64,000 bases of DNA from Tigriopus japonicus (lineage: Eukaryota; Arthropoda; Copepoda; Harpacticoida; Harpacticidae): positions 613,113 through 677,112 of the forward strand of contig CM021316.1 of NCBI GenBank assembly GCA_010645155.1, in the 5' to 3' direction. Both the position numbers and the translations under genes were made by a program. Below are positions 1 through 11,306 of the stretch, piece by piece (the stretch's first letter is position 1; each line of letters begins with the position of its first letter). The notes beneath the pieces are model-generated. The model saw nothing but the letters and a program-made list of their open reading frames with translations, did not search any database and had not been told where the DNA came from.

Positions 1-1000
1 ACCGAGAGGAAGCACGAGATTAAACAATTTTTTGGTCAACTAATAGTTGAGTTGTTGATGATTCCCTCACACTGATTATTCATGCAGAATGCAGTGAAGA
101 TCAGATCACTCTCATGGAGCACTGTATTCTTCGCTTTGATGGTGTTGTTTGGTACTTATGATCTGAAACCATTGGTATTTCAGGATAAGTTGAATAGGGT
201 TGATAATGAGTGGTGAACGTGATTTACCCAAGAGTAGGTTGTATTTAATTATCTCTAAGAGACAGAAACACAAACTAGAATGATGTCTAGACAATTTGTT
301 CACTGATTTAGCATAAAATATTGAATATTGAGTCCATAACACTTCCCTATCGTTCACTCCAGAGGGCCTCATTGGGCTCTCAAAAACAACAACAAACAGC
401 TGTCTTCGCATCCTCTTCTGTAAGTATATCCATGTCCAGGCTAGCTAACTTGATCTGTGGGCTGGCGTAAAGAGGCGGGTCACACACGCAGGCACAAGTG
501 GTAATGGCCANTTGCATATCAATGGGTAGGTGGGCAAGTTTAAATTGCAGTCAGGGGTGAAGTCAAGAGAGGAAGATAATTCCCTGTGCTCTTTCTCAGC
601 AATGACCATGACAGCCAAGCACAAGAGGGAAGAGAATTCAGCAACCCTGCAATTTCATTTCCAATCACATTGTTGCCATCACCACTTGCATCAATATGTC
701 CAAGGGGATAGATTTTCATTCTCTTAATGTCTTTTAAAGTTTTAAACCTAATTTTACAAGTAATGCAATCTTAACTCATTTGAAACAATCTAACAGTTCA
801 TTTTGGACCCCTTCATAAGGGTTCTAGGCCCTTTACTTTCTCAAAAGTTGTCACCTTGTTCTCATATTTTGGAAAAGTTGTTCAGCTTAGAGGGTACTTT
901 TACATTGTTTTGGGAACGGCGAGCAGTTGCGAGCCAAATCAACTAGATGGCGTTGGATATGATTGTACTCTTTCTAATATAGAGCTCTAGTTTGGTGTAG
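1..1000. other. No gene recognised
   Basis: Short open frames only, with no recognisable domain, signal peptide or splice-compatible exon chain. One ambiguous base (n) lies at 511. I see no repeat here with a second copy elsewhere in the window. Confidence 0.5.
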
Positions 1001-1300
1001 TGATGTGTTTCGAACCAGGAGTGCTGCCAGTTTTGACTCGGAAGTTTATCGCTGTTAAAAAGGGCAGGTTGTATTGAACTTGTTGAAAAGACTTAAACAG
1101 GGACCAATTTGGCAAAACTCGAACTAGTTCGATTTCGAGTTCCATCCATAGTTATAAAAGTGGATTTCGAGTTGGTAGTGCTGCCATTTTTTATGGTAGA
1201 TAGTGTCTATTGCCTATTGAAAAGTTTAGTTGTGGTCAGATTTTTGACCCTAAGAACCAAAATGGCAAAACTCTGGCAAAAATCCAACTCGAAACACATC
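1001..1300 (+). mobile_element. MITE family M1, copy A (about 300 bp)
   Basis: The ends are inverted repeats around GATGTGTTTCGA (left) and TCGAAACACATC (right). A second, inverted copy lies at 15165-15463 with the same internal blocks, including AACTAGTTCGATTTCGAG. No coding capacity. I could not define a clean target-site duplication. The right end abuts a fragment of another element at 1303-1377, so this stretch is a mosaic. Confidence 0.75.
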
Positions 1301-1302
1301 GG

Positions 1303-1377
1303 TAGTTTGGTGGGCCCCAGACAACACGAATTAAATTTCGTGGGCCTTAACCCAAAAATGGTTGCCGACCCCTGTTG
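1303..1377 (+). mobile_element. Fragment of the CAGGGGTCGGCAACC-type hAT MITE
   Basis: Contains TTTGGTGGGCCCC and GGTTGCCGACCCCTG, matching the right half of the complete element at 40459-40704 (GGTTGCCAACCCCT). Only the right part is present. It is wedged between MITE M1 and a LINE fragment. Confidence 0.6.
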
Positions 1378-1456
1378 TATGTCTTCAAGAGCGTTCATGA
1401 ACTCTGTCCCAACCCAGGATTTGAGATCTGTTGTAGAGGCCGTAGAGGTGTTCTGA
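1377..1456 (+). mobile_element. Fragment of Jockey/CR1-like LINE (family L1)
   Basis: About 80 bp (CTTCAAGAGCGTTCATGAAC, then CCCAACCCAGGATTTGAGAT) match the reverse-transcriptase C-terminal region of the LINE at 21059-22345 and the tail copy at 35762-36207. Truncated on both sides. Confidence 0.65.
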
Positions 1457-1667
1457 GAAATAGAGATTTTGCGCTTTTGTTAAAATTATAGGTTTCTAGA
1501 TTTGATCATGTGATTTTTCGATGAGAAGAAAACATACAAATCAAGTTTCATTTATTGACATCTATTAAATACTAGAGGGAGTGGAAACGACAATAAGTGT
1601 CGCCCGTCGCCAACTGTTGAATGGACAAAAGTGCGGGAACATTTGAAATGTGTGACAAGGCAAAAGA

Positions 1668-2080
1668 CAACCATGCAATGGATGAATCTAAGGTGGAATT
1701 GAATAATGTTTTTGGGTCATTTTGCCATTGCTAGTGGTCACTCTCTCGGAAGAACCGAAGACGTCACTAGGTGACCAAACCTTGGATTTGAATACTTCAA
1801 CTTGGAACTTTTTTGCCAATACATTGAATAAGTCATTCGTAGGAAGAACATAAATTTAGGCTTTTGCGTTATGCAGGATTAATTCAATGCATAAATGGAC
1901 ATAAACTAACTTGTGGCTTCAAGAACGAGTTTTAAAAAAATGGGCTTTATTTGCATGTTCGGTCACACTAACTGTCCGCTCGACAGTTGTGAGGGCGACA
2001 TTTTTCTTATAAATTCAACGCCATCCGCCCCTCTTGCCAATCAGACTAAAGCTTGCACGTTATCTTGTGATTATTATTGA
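1668..2080 (+). repeat. Interspersed repeat R-A, uninterrupted copy
   Basis: Long stretches match 28447-29925, for example TTGGATTTGAATA, GGAAGAACA, and TCACACTAACTGTCCGCTC near the right end. The copy here is continuous, while the other is broken by two insertions, so this one acts as the empty-site reference. No coding potential seen. Confidence 0.75.
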
Positions 2081-3829
2081 TCTAAGGTGTCAATCAAAAA
2101 AGATCAACGTTGATCAAATCGATTATTCAAGAAACTGAAGACCATATTAGCCAAAAATCCTGTAATAACCACAAGCCTAAACTCAACAGATCAGACCACA
2201 CAAATTCAGACAAACTGCTCCCAGCTCATTCAACACACAGAACAACTCAAACCAAAAATGAGGTCAAGACTGTCCATTTTGCAAGAAGCCCAGACACAAC
2301 ATTGGAAGTGAATGCTCAGCACTGAAATCCATAAGATCAGTCGAGGCGACATACTCAACGCCATAAAAGCGTACAAACTATATACTTAGTGTCTGACGAT
2401 TGGTCATAGGGGAACAGAGTGTTTCTTGTTTCCACCTTGTCCAACATGCAGCAAAAATCACTCAAAATTTGTATGTAGAGGTCCTTACGTTCCTTCTTGG
2501 GAAAGAGACGGTGACAAGGAACTTGGGCTTGAATTTCCTTCGAGTTCTTCTGGGGAAAAAACAACCCATCTTCAAACACCACAGACTCTTCAGAGGTGGG
2601 AACTTATGCTCCTTCATATCAAGTAATTTGTAAGAGTCTTGATGGTCTTGATGCATTCCTGGTGGGACCTAACATGGAACAGGTGAAGGTTCGTGTCCGC
2701 CTAGACTCACAGTCACAAGTCAATTAGGTACAAAAAGGTATTGCCCATTGCTTGGGTTTGAATGGTCCAAGGTGTTGTTGGACCAGGACTGAGTAAGGTC
2801 AAAATCAAGGACAAAGAATTGTCAAGTTTCAACTCAAATCCCAAGTGGATCATTCGTCTCTCCCATAGTTGAAGGTTGTACCACAAACCAGGTGGCGGCA
2901 GATCAATTGCCATTGGAATTGGATCCAGGCAATTACCCTCATTTCAAAGGAATAACATTTGCCGAGGTGGATGTCCTCATTGGAGAACCACTTTGCACAC
3001 ACCTAATTATTGATGGACCATTACAGGGAAAGATATTTGAACCTGCAGATCAAAGAACCAAATTTGAATCATAATAACTAGAGCTCTTCTTGCCAAGAAG
3101 AACAATCCAGTTCCATTGCGACTGATGAATCAGTTGACCTCTCTCAGTTTTGATGGTTTGAGGTTGTTGGAATCACACCTCAACTAGACGAACGACTTGA
3201 ACTTGATCCCAATGATGAACTCGCAGAAGTTAAAGTGCAAAAAGGCATTGCCCTGGAACTTGCTTTACTTCCCTACAAGTCACTTTATTGTCCAACGACT
3301 CAATTATCACATTACAAATACATGTATATTACGCAATATATGTCTGAAGCCCCCATCTGGTTGATGGGGAATGGTCCAGTGTAGAAAACGTGATAGGCTT
3401 TTATTGATTGCCTTCTCATTTTATGAAACTTCCTCCAAGCCCAAGGAGGTCAAGTTTAAAGTATTATTGCCCTACAACTTACTTTACTTCACTACAAATC
3501 ACTTAATTGCCCTAGGACTCAATTATCTCGCTACATGTACATCTCAAATGCACAGTACTTAACACGTCTGAAGCCGTTTTCTTTTTGAAGATCTCAAAGG
3601 GAGCTCCTAAAACCCATATTAAGCACAAAGCATGCAGGTCAGATAATACAAATGTTCATGGTTGAACTGATTTTCAGGGTTGAAAAATTGAAAAGGCAGT
3701 TCCAAAAAGGATAAGTTGGCTTACAAAATAACATATGCATCCAAAATCAAAGGGGTGATGATGGCCAAGATCAGACATCACTCATTTCATTTTCATTGAC
3801 GCCCCTCGTGCTAATGCCCTCGGGTCGCC
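2081..3829. other. No gene recognised
   Basis: Open frames are below about 80 codons, overlap on both strands and show no domain, splice pattern or regulatory context. I see nothing I can name. Confidence 0.45.
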
Positions 3830-3998
3830 AGCTGAAATCAAAGTAATTGTAATTGTGATTAATTTCAGCTGAAATCAAAGTAATTGTAATTGTGATTAAT
3901 TTCAGCTGAAATCAAAGTAATTGTAATTGTGATTAATTTCAGCTGAAATCAAAGTAATTGTAATTGTGATTAATTTCAGTTGAAATCAATGTTATTGC
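3830..3998. repeat. 37-bp tandem minisatellite
   Basis: Four full units start at 3830, 3867, 3904 and 3941, with a diverged partial unit from 3978. Each unit contains AGCTGAAATC, AAAGTAATTG and TGTGATTAATTTC. Units are almost identical. The unit is itself partly self-complementary: GCTGAAAT pairs with the ATTTCAGC at the junctions. Confidence 0.9.
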
Positions 3999-3999
3999 A

Positions 4000-5145
4000 A
4001 TAATATGTTGGAACTTTGAAGCAATTGTCGCCCAATTGATTGCAACTATGGTGTTGAAGCATTGAAAAAAATACAGCGTCATACGAGCCTTAAAAATAAA
4101 CAACCCAGGAGATGATCAAACAAATCATTTGACTTATTTGAAAAAGAAAAATATTGGGAATCTTTTTTAAAGTAGTTGAGCCATTCAAACACTTTCAGGC
4201 CTATGTATGATATCCCAAACAAATAACAGCTATTCGCTATTCAGGGGCAAATATACGATTTCTTGGAAATTCTTGTCATAAAGAAATTCAGAATGGATGT
4301 AATGTGAATTGATTTCACCAAACTTATAAATCTATAATTGTTATCCGATATGACAAATAATTTACCTTTGCTCTAATGGTGGAACACCTTGGTTCATTTC
4401 AACCCGTTTACAGGGATGGATTCTAACCAATAACTTACAGGAAACAAAAAGTCAACGTTAAATGATGTTTAAAGCTATTGACTTTTAGTAGACAATTACT
4501 ACAACTTTTATTACGTTAAGTTATTCAGACCTTTAAATTTGACATGAAATGCTTATCGTTTATGGCCGATTGATTACAAGTTTTGGGTCACTTGGTGTTA
4601 CAGCTTTGTGTTTTGAAAGTTCACCAAATCATAAGCAAATACCAGTTGATAGTTGAAAATTAAAATCAAAGCACTTGTTGCAAAGGAACACGTGGTTGAG
4701 AAGCAGTACCAATAATAATGTCGCACTTTTTAGCCATATAGCTAAAAACCGGCAAAAAAAAGTTTTTCTCATATGTAATGAACGAAAAAAGTTTTCTCTT
4801 CTCAATTTGTCGATTAATAGGGCAAAATATATTTTGTCTGTTGTTTTTTTCCGGCAGCATTTTTTTGTTCTCGATTATTATATCAAAAAAATTTCGGCCT
4901 CGATATTTCACCTTGAAAAAATAACCTTGATTGAGATTCAATCAAGGTGGGATTGAAATTTCAAAAAAGGTTATTTTGGTCGGAAAAAAGGTGAAAAAAA
5001 AGTTTTGCAACTGAAAATTTCTATAAAATGCAAAAATAAGTTCAAAATAAGTTGCAAAACCCACAATACCTTTTTTGGGCAAAAACGGCCAAACATTTTT
5101 TATAGGTTTAAGTTAAAGCTTGTTAATCCTCACTCTAGTGATCAG
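4000..5145. other. AT-rich intergenic, no gene recognised
   Basis: Very AT-rich with A/T homopolymers. The opposed open frames near 4666-4956 are both lysine/phenylalanine-rich and look like composition artefacts. Confidence 0.45.
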
Positions 5146-5673
5146 TAGGGCCCGGAAAAATATTTGAAAAAAAGTGACAAAATATCCAATATATGTTTTC
5201 TTCAAAAGCCCAAAATATTTGTAAAAAAGCCGGATATTCAAGGGCATTATTTGGTATCTTTGTCTGTGTTCACCAATTTTCCAAAAAAAACTCTGGTGAA
5301 ATTGATGCATTTGGCCGTTTTGGGGGGCAAACTTGACATGTAATTGATTTAAACAATACAATTTTCAATTTGCCTCAATAGATGGCGCAGTTTTTTCGTA
5401 TCAGACAGTAGTTTTGATTGTGAATGTCCAATCTTAGTACAAATGCCATTTTGTAGAAATTTTGTATTTGGGGTTCATTTTGGGAAGGCTCTAATGAGCA
5501 TTGGTCATTTAATTCTTTTCCTCAATTTTGCCCGAAATATTTTTTTTGACTAGAATATTCAAAAAAATATTTATTTTTTCCTTGAAACAGCCAAAATATT
5601 TAAAAAATCGAGGAGAAGTGAAGAAATATTTTTAAAATATTTTATATTTTAAGAAAATTATTTCAAGGCCCTA
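5146..5673 (+). mobile_element. hAT-like MITE family H3, copy 1 (528 bp)
   Basis: Starts TAGGGCCCGG and ends AAGGCCCTA, and is an inverted copy of the element at 60147-60675. Flanks GTGATCAG and GTCATCCG agree at 6 of 8 positions, which fits a decayed 8-bp target-site duplication. Non-coding. Confidence 0.8.
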
Positions 5674-7588
5674 GTCATCCGTAAAAAGATACGTTCAATA
5701 ATTATTGCTTTGACTATCACAGATTGACCGAGCAAAAATCCGTTGGAATTTGACCCTCACTTGGGCCTGATTGCTTACCCCGTAGCTCGGTCATGGCCTC
5801 TGGTGCCTCATTACTGCACTAAAATTTTGTGAGCCCATCTCATTCTTGGCCGTTCGTTGTCGAGCAACTGACCGTTCGAAATATTTGATCGAGCGCAGAA
5901 CAGAAAAGAACAGACGCACCACAAGAGGGCAGCGCAAGACTATGGGTCACAAAATGAACATTCTTTTTCTCACTTGTCTCACCTCCTTTGTAGATCAAAG
6001 CAGACTTAAAGCAACAAGCTTTCAGTGAGTATCAGGTCCCCCCAGTTTTTGTTCTTATCCCTACTGTTCATCTCTATTTTATGGTCCTGTCACTCAATCA
6101 GCTAATGCAAAATCAAGTTACTCACACTCACAAAACAAAAACGGCAGTCTTCGAGCTCCAAAGCACAGCTTATGAACTAGAACTATAAAGAATTACACAA
6201 ATCAAAGCTTCAAAATCCGTCGCTGGATGGAGGCAAAACAAAACTAGGGTAAAGTCGTTGATCTTGGAGCTGCCCTCATTTTAAACTGGTAGCCAAAATA
6301 GCAATTTAAAGTTTAAAATTTTCTTTCTTTGTTTTTATTGTTAAGTCATGCTGAGTGATTAAACTGATCATGAATTAAGGCCAACGATTTTGCTGACGAA
6401 ATTTGTGTTATCACCAGATGGCGCATATTCTCACTTCTTCTCTTAGACTAAAGCTCAATTTAACCTCTTAGTTATGGTGACATGAAGGAGTTGGGTTTTT
6501 GAGCTCATTTTTATCAAAGGTACTGTTTGAAATGTAAATAATACATATGAATCGTTAAATATAAGATTCTGATGTTTTCAGGTACTCAAATGCAATGTTC
6601 CGCTACCAAAATGGTTAACCTCAACAAACGGCTTTACAAACAATACACTCGATTTTTTTCGAATTTTTTTTTCGCTTCAAAGTGATGAAATCCTTTTTGA
6701 ATATCACGTCTACGTAAGTTTCAAATTTCGTTCTGTCTGTATTTTCGTTTTCCATCAAAACTGTCTTTTCTATTCTTTTAACCAGACTATTTTGGCTAGT
6801 TTTTTGCCCATATTTGACGTGCAATGATCTCTGAAGATTTGCACTGAGGCCAAAACATCTTTGGAGTAGCCTCATGTAGGCATGTTTTGAAAATGACAAT
6901 TATTTAAGACAATTATAAGGTCCGAGTACAAAACGTCAACATACTTTGTAAATAATTATGGTACCTAAGGGTCCTAACGTTACCATATTGAGAACATCAA
7001 TTTTAAGTAACTGTCGAACCGGCATCAATGAACATAAAAATATTGTTCATTTTTAAAACCAAATTGTACACTCTTGTGTGTCGGTTGTAATTTTTTTTTC
7101 ACGAATGTCTTTAAATTTAAAGAATATAAACGTTTAAAGTTTATAAGCCAAAAGTTCGAAAATTTATTTCTTTTAAGGCTTGACATTTCAGTCCCGTAAT
7201 GACTATTTCTTCTTTTGAATGTGCTTAGGTGACCATTGGGGATCTATAGAATCATTTTGAGAACAAAAAAGGACTCAAGCAAGGTCTGTTAAATTTTGTG
7301 GAAGCCGTCTAAGTGAAACAAATGTCTCTTATCTGTCAACCGGTTTATATTAAGAAATGTTGGAAAAAATATCATGAAATATGGGATCCCCCGAACATTG
7401 GCTAGTATATTGATTCAATCTTGTAAAAACGCTTTAGAATTCGTTTGCACCTGAAAGTTGTTGTGTGAATGAAATGCATTATACCCCACAAGTCCACCAC
7501 CTACAATGTAAACATTTATTTTGGTAAACAAAAATATCACACAGGATCCAGACGCATCTTTGAGATCGCTGAAGAGGCAAAACCCATG
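5674..7588. other. No gene recognised upstream of the precursor gene
   Basis: No exon chain or named repeat found. The 92-codon minus-strand frame at 6621-6899 has no recognisable features. Confidence 0.4.
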
Positions 7589-7595
7589 TATAAAA
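7589..7595 (+). promoter_or_regulatory. TATA box of the secreted six-cysteine precursor gene
   Basis: TATAAAA lies 67 bp upstream of the ATG at 7656. A start-site-like TCATTC falls about 30 bp downstream of it. The spacing fits a core promoter with a short 5' untranslated region. Confidence 0.6.
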
Positions 7596-7655
7596 AGGCC
7601 GTTATCAAATGATTCAATGTGTCATTCCTTCGAATCCTAATCATTTGACAACAAC

Positions 7656-8931
7656 ATGAAAAGCTTCATCTTTCCCGTGATCGTGGCCTTGTTGGGCTTT
7701 GGTTTGATGACCTTGGCTGACCTCAGAGATTTGGATGAGGAGGAGGCCCAATTCATTGAAGACTTTGAGAACGGCATGTTTGACGAGTTCATCTCCATCG
7801 AAACCGAGATCAATGAATCTGACGAGGGTGATGAGGACGTTGCAGATGTGGAAGGTGCTGAGGACAGGTAAAAATATTTTTTCTTGTTTTTAATTTTTTT
7901 ATATTTTTAAAATCTGATATTTTTATTTTTATATTTATTTATTATAACTATAATAATAGTATTACATTTTTTATTACTCTCCCAGAGCAGGGTTAGTTCA
8001 ATGTATTGACATTTGAGATTAAGCTTTTCATGGATGTATTTATGGTTTTTGAGACATGTGGCATAAGGGGGATTTGCAATATATTTGGTTTTTGCACGAA
8101 ATTTCTAGATTCTCATTCCAACCATGTTTGTAGCGAGGATCCCTTTTCAATGTTAAAATATTTTCAAACTGTTTTACATTTTGTGGCGATTTATCTGCGA
8201 AAGGCATTTTCTCGCGTTTTTTTCAGTCTTCACAATTTTCACGAGCTATAAACATGTATTTCCGGGAAAATCACGAACTCAATCACTTTCAATTTTATGA
8301 AGAAAAACAAAATGTTTGGGCCGAGAAAAAAACGGACCAAACTATTTTTAAATACAATATAAAACTTGCCCATTCTAACCTTAATTCTCATATGTCTAAA
8401 TTACACTTTCATCGGAATACATCTTGAAACTTTTTTGCCTCAATTTTTACACATTTTTTCAAAGCAATTGCCTGCCTAACTGGGATCATTTTAACTATGA
8501 AGTCAGATATTGTAGCAAAAGGTTATTTTCAAAACAACCTTTCCATGAAAAGAATATGAAATAAAATTTTTGTACGAAAAGTTAAAGTTCTTCAAATGAA
8601 ACGAAAAATATGATGGAAACTTAATTTACCCATTTTTTACTTTTTAGTCGTTTCATAGATAACCCAATAGATATGATTTCAATAATTAACAATTCTTCCC
8701 TACGCCCTTTGCATTAATAATATTCTTTTTAAAACGACTACCTTATTAATTCCAAGGTATCAGAATTTCCCGATTTCCATCTGTTTATATTCCATTTTCA
8801 GAATCTTGCCTGGATGGTGCCGATTAAAATGTCTGCCCAAATGCGCCACCGCTCCAAACGGAACATGCACGTGCACAAAAATGTTTTTGGGATTCATTCC
8901 TATTTTCTCTGTTACTGTTCCTTGCTCATAG
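7656..8931 (+). CDS. Secreted precursor with acidic propiece and six-cysteine cationic tail (antimicrobial-peptide-like)
   Basis: Two exons, 7656-7867 and 8802-8931, with donor AG|GTAAAA and acceptor TTTTCAG; the phases close to give 113 aa. Residues 1-21 form a signal peptide (starts MKSFIFPVIVALLG). Residues about 22-71 are extremely rich in Asp and Glu and end ...AEDR, a plausible processing site. The remaining 42 residues start ILPGWCRLKC, contain six cysteines (C-x3-C-x3-C-x7-C-x-C, then one near the C-terminus) and carry about four extra positive charges. Acidic propieces balancing a cationic mature peptide are known from several antimicrobial and venom-type peptide families; this cysteine spacing is not one I can assign. 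Function is inferred only. A TATA box and poly(A) signal flank it. Confidence 0.75.
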
Positions 8932-8958
8932 ATCATTGGAATATCGAGATTTTAGTGT

Positions 8959-8964
8959 AATAAA
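8959..8964 (+). terminator. Poly(A) signal AATAAA
   Basis: Canonical AATAAA 27 bp after the stop codon at 8929-8931, which supports the second exon as the last one. Confidence 0.7.
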
Positions 8965-9939
8965 AATTGGATAGATGCATTACAAGATGGTTCAAATTGT
9001 TTAAACAACAAGGTAGTCTTTAGCAAATGGATCAAATGAATGCAAAACGTAGGTAAACTTGCGGCTAGTTGCTAGAACAGGGAGCTTTTGGCTTACATTA
9101 TATCTGCAAATACATAGATGAATAATAACTAGAACTGTGAGTAATCATAATTTCAATGACAATTTTTCTGCACATATCCTACATTTATTGATAGGTACCG
9201 TAAATAAACAAATCACTGATATAGAGCTCTAACAGAAGCTAACTTTTGCACCTCCCTGGCCTTTCAAAACGTGAACTTTTATCACTTCTTCAGATAATCT
9301 ATGCACGTTTTTTGTGCACCAATTTCTTTTCTTTGTGCGTTATGGTGGTCGTGCCAGTTTAGTCTTTTTGTGCAGATTTCTACTTTTAATCTGATCATAA
9401 CTGAAATGCTTAGTCATGGCGCTTGGTTGATCTAAGTTTTTCATCTAAATTGAAATAACCACAAAAAAATGTCCATGTAGTTGTTTTATTGCTCTCTTTC
9501 TAATGCTCGTGTTCACTTCTAGTAATATATATGTTCGTTTATAAATATCGTTCAATATGAATAATTTACTTTATACTTATTGAGAGAGATTTATAAACAA
9601 TCCAGTCAGCAACCAACACATCATTATACAACAATAACATGCCATGGAAAAGTATTTGGTACGTAGGAAGATTTAGTGTTTCAAGTTCAAGTGTCTAATC
9701 GGGGCAATATGACAAATCTACGATTGGAGTTAAAAAGGCGTTTATCAGAACAGGGCGGGAAAATATGTTTTATCGAGGCGCAAAAAGTAGTTCTTAGGTG
9801 GTCAAAATGGCATTTTATGCGATAAAAAATGGAAAATGTGTGATTTTTAAATTACTACCACATATATAACTTTTTAGAACCTTGACGTCACTAATCCTTT
9901 TTTATCAAGAACAGAATTTAGTTCAGCATATTTATTTAT
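8965..9939. other. No gene recognised
   Basis: AT-rich sequence with no domain-bearing frame and no repeat that I could pair with another copy. Confidence 0.4.
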
Positions 9940-9944
9940 TGTTG

Positions 9945-10055
9945 GTAGATCTGGACAACCCTTAAATATTGGGTTGATCAGGAATAGTACCTAAGAATAT
10001 GTACGTAGTAGCTGATCCTCTAACAGCATTTTAGTCAGGATTGGATTAATTTTTA
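9945..10055 (-). mobile_element. Rearranged fragment of LINE family L1, 3' end
   Basis: Short blocks (ACAACCCTT, TTGATCAGGAATAGTA, AGCTGATCCTCTAACAGCAT) match 21100-21190, the C-terminal coding end of the LINE. Sequence between the blocks is shortened, so it has an internal deletion. Confidence 0.6.
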
Positions 10056-10432
10056 ACGATATTCCTAATTTCTTCTTTGGAACAAAACAATTTAAAATAA
10101 CTTATGATTTCGTTCTTGGTTTCAGAACTTAAATATTCATTTGAGGTGCTTGTGAAATTGGTTTTTGGTTGTGAAATACACTGCAAAATATGACATGACT
10201 CAATGTCATGTCAGGTCGTATAAAATATTGTTGGTGAGGTGACATGTCAAATGTTAAAAACACTTTACCATAGACGAATAATATTGTGCAGGGATATCAC
10301 AGGTGAGTTGAATAGAATGGTTTCAGTGCACATAAAAGAACTGAAAAGGAGATTGACACATACAGTGTGAGATAGCAAAACAGTTACAAATCAAGTGAAA
10401 TACATACATGTGCAGTTTACGTGTCCTATAAC

Positions 10433-10883
10433 TAGGGACGGGCAAAAAGTGTAAAAAAAAATTGGTAACATAAAGTTTTGCCTTTTTGCACTTTTCACCT
10501 TTATTTGCACGATTTTTTACGAATACGGCCTAAAATGAACAAATTGTTGAGAGTTTGCTATTTCTTCTTTGTAACTTTTGGATATTTTTTTCAAATTTTA
10601 TACTAAATCTGATTTTACGGCTCCCAGCCTAGGCTAGCATAGTATTGATTACTACTACTTCAATATTTAAATTTTGATCTTCAAGATTGGAAAAATAACA
10701 AGCAGGTGACAAGAAAGCATCTGAAGCTTTTTGTTTCAGAAATTTCATTTTTTTGTGAATTTTTTGAATTTTATTTGCGCTTTTGACCTTTTTCTGCATT
10801 TTATTTTACGATTTTGGGCTGATTTTTGTGCAACTTTTGGTAACCAGAAGCTTCTTTTGATTTGCACTTTTTGCCCGTCCCTA
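10433..10883 (+). mobile_element. hAT-like MITE family H2, copy 1 (451 bp)
   Basis: Terminal inverted repeats TAGGGACGGGCAAAAAGTG and CACTTTTTGCCCGTCCCTA. Flanked by a perfect 8-bp target-site duplication CCTATAAC at 10425-10432 and 10884-10891, the hallmark of hAT transposition. The frames inside (10731-11003 and the minus strand) are AT-rich artefacts. Confidence 0.92.
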
Positions 10884-10891
10884 CCTATAAC

Positions 10892-11306
10892 TTTAGAGCG
10901 GATCAAACGACCGACAATCAAAATGGAGCGGTTTTTTGATCGCCATGTGAAATTAGCGCGGAAATCAGAAGAGAGAAGATCAAAAGAGAGCCAATACGTT
11001 TGATCAAACTTCAAATTACCACCGATATTATTCAATGCAATCAAATTTAGAAATGCTAGTCTCAAATCAGACAGAATTACATACTTGTCATTGGAACAAA
11101 AAGCAAGCCATGTCCGGCATCTTCACCACAACCCAAAAGGGCAGAAAAAAGTTGTTCTTTTAAGGCTATTTAAAGTTTTTTTTGGTCAGAATTTTATCGC
11201 ACTTGTTTTGCAAAGCTTCATGCAATTGAAGTATTGGTTTAAAAAATTGTGTCCAAATTTAGGGTCTCTAATCACATCGGCACTTTTGTAAATGCCACAT
11301 TGCACG
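10892..11306. other. No gene recognised
   Basis: Spacer between a hAT MITE and the R2-like relic. Nothing recognisable. Confidence 0.4.

Noticed and set aside
3830..3998. CRISPR-like array
   Set aside because: Units are directly adjacent with no unique spacers, and the genome is eukaryotic.
4666..4956. Opposed 91- and 93-codon frames
   Set aside because: AT-rich composition artefacts that overlap fully on opposite strands.
5846..6028. Basic 60-codon frame
   Set aside because: No homology recognised and no gene signals; likely chance.
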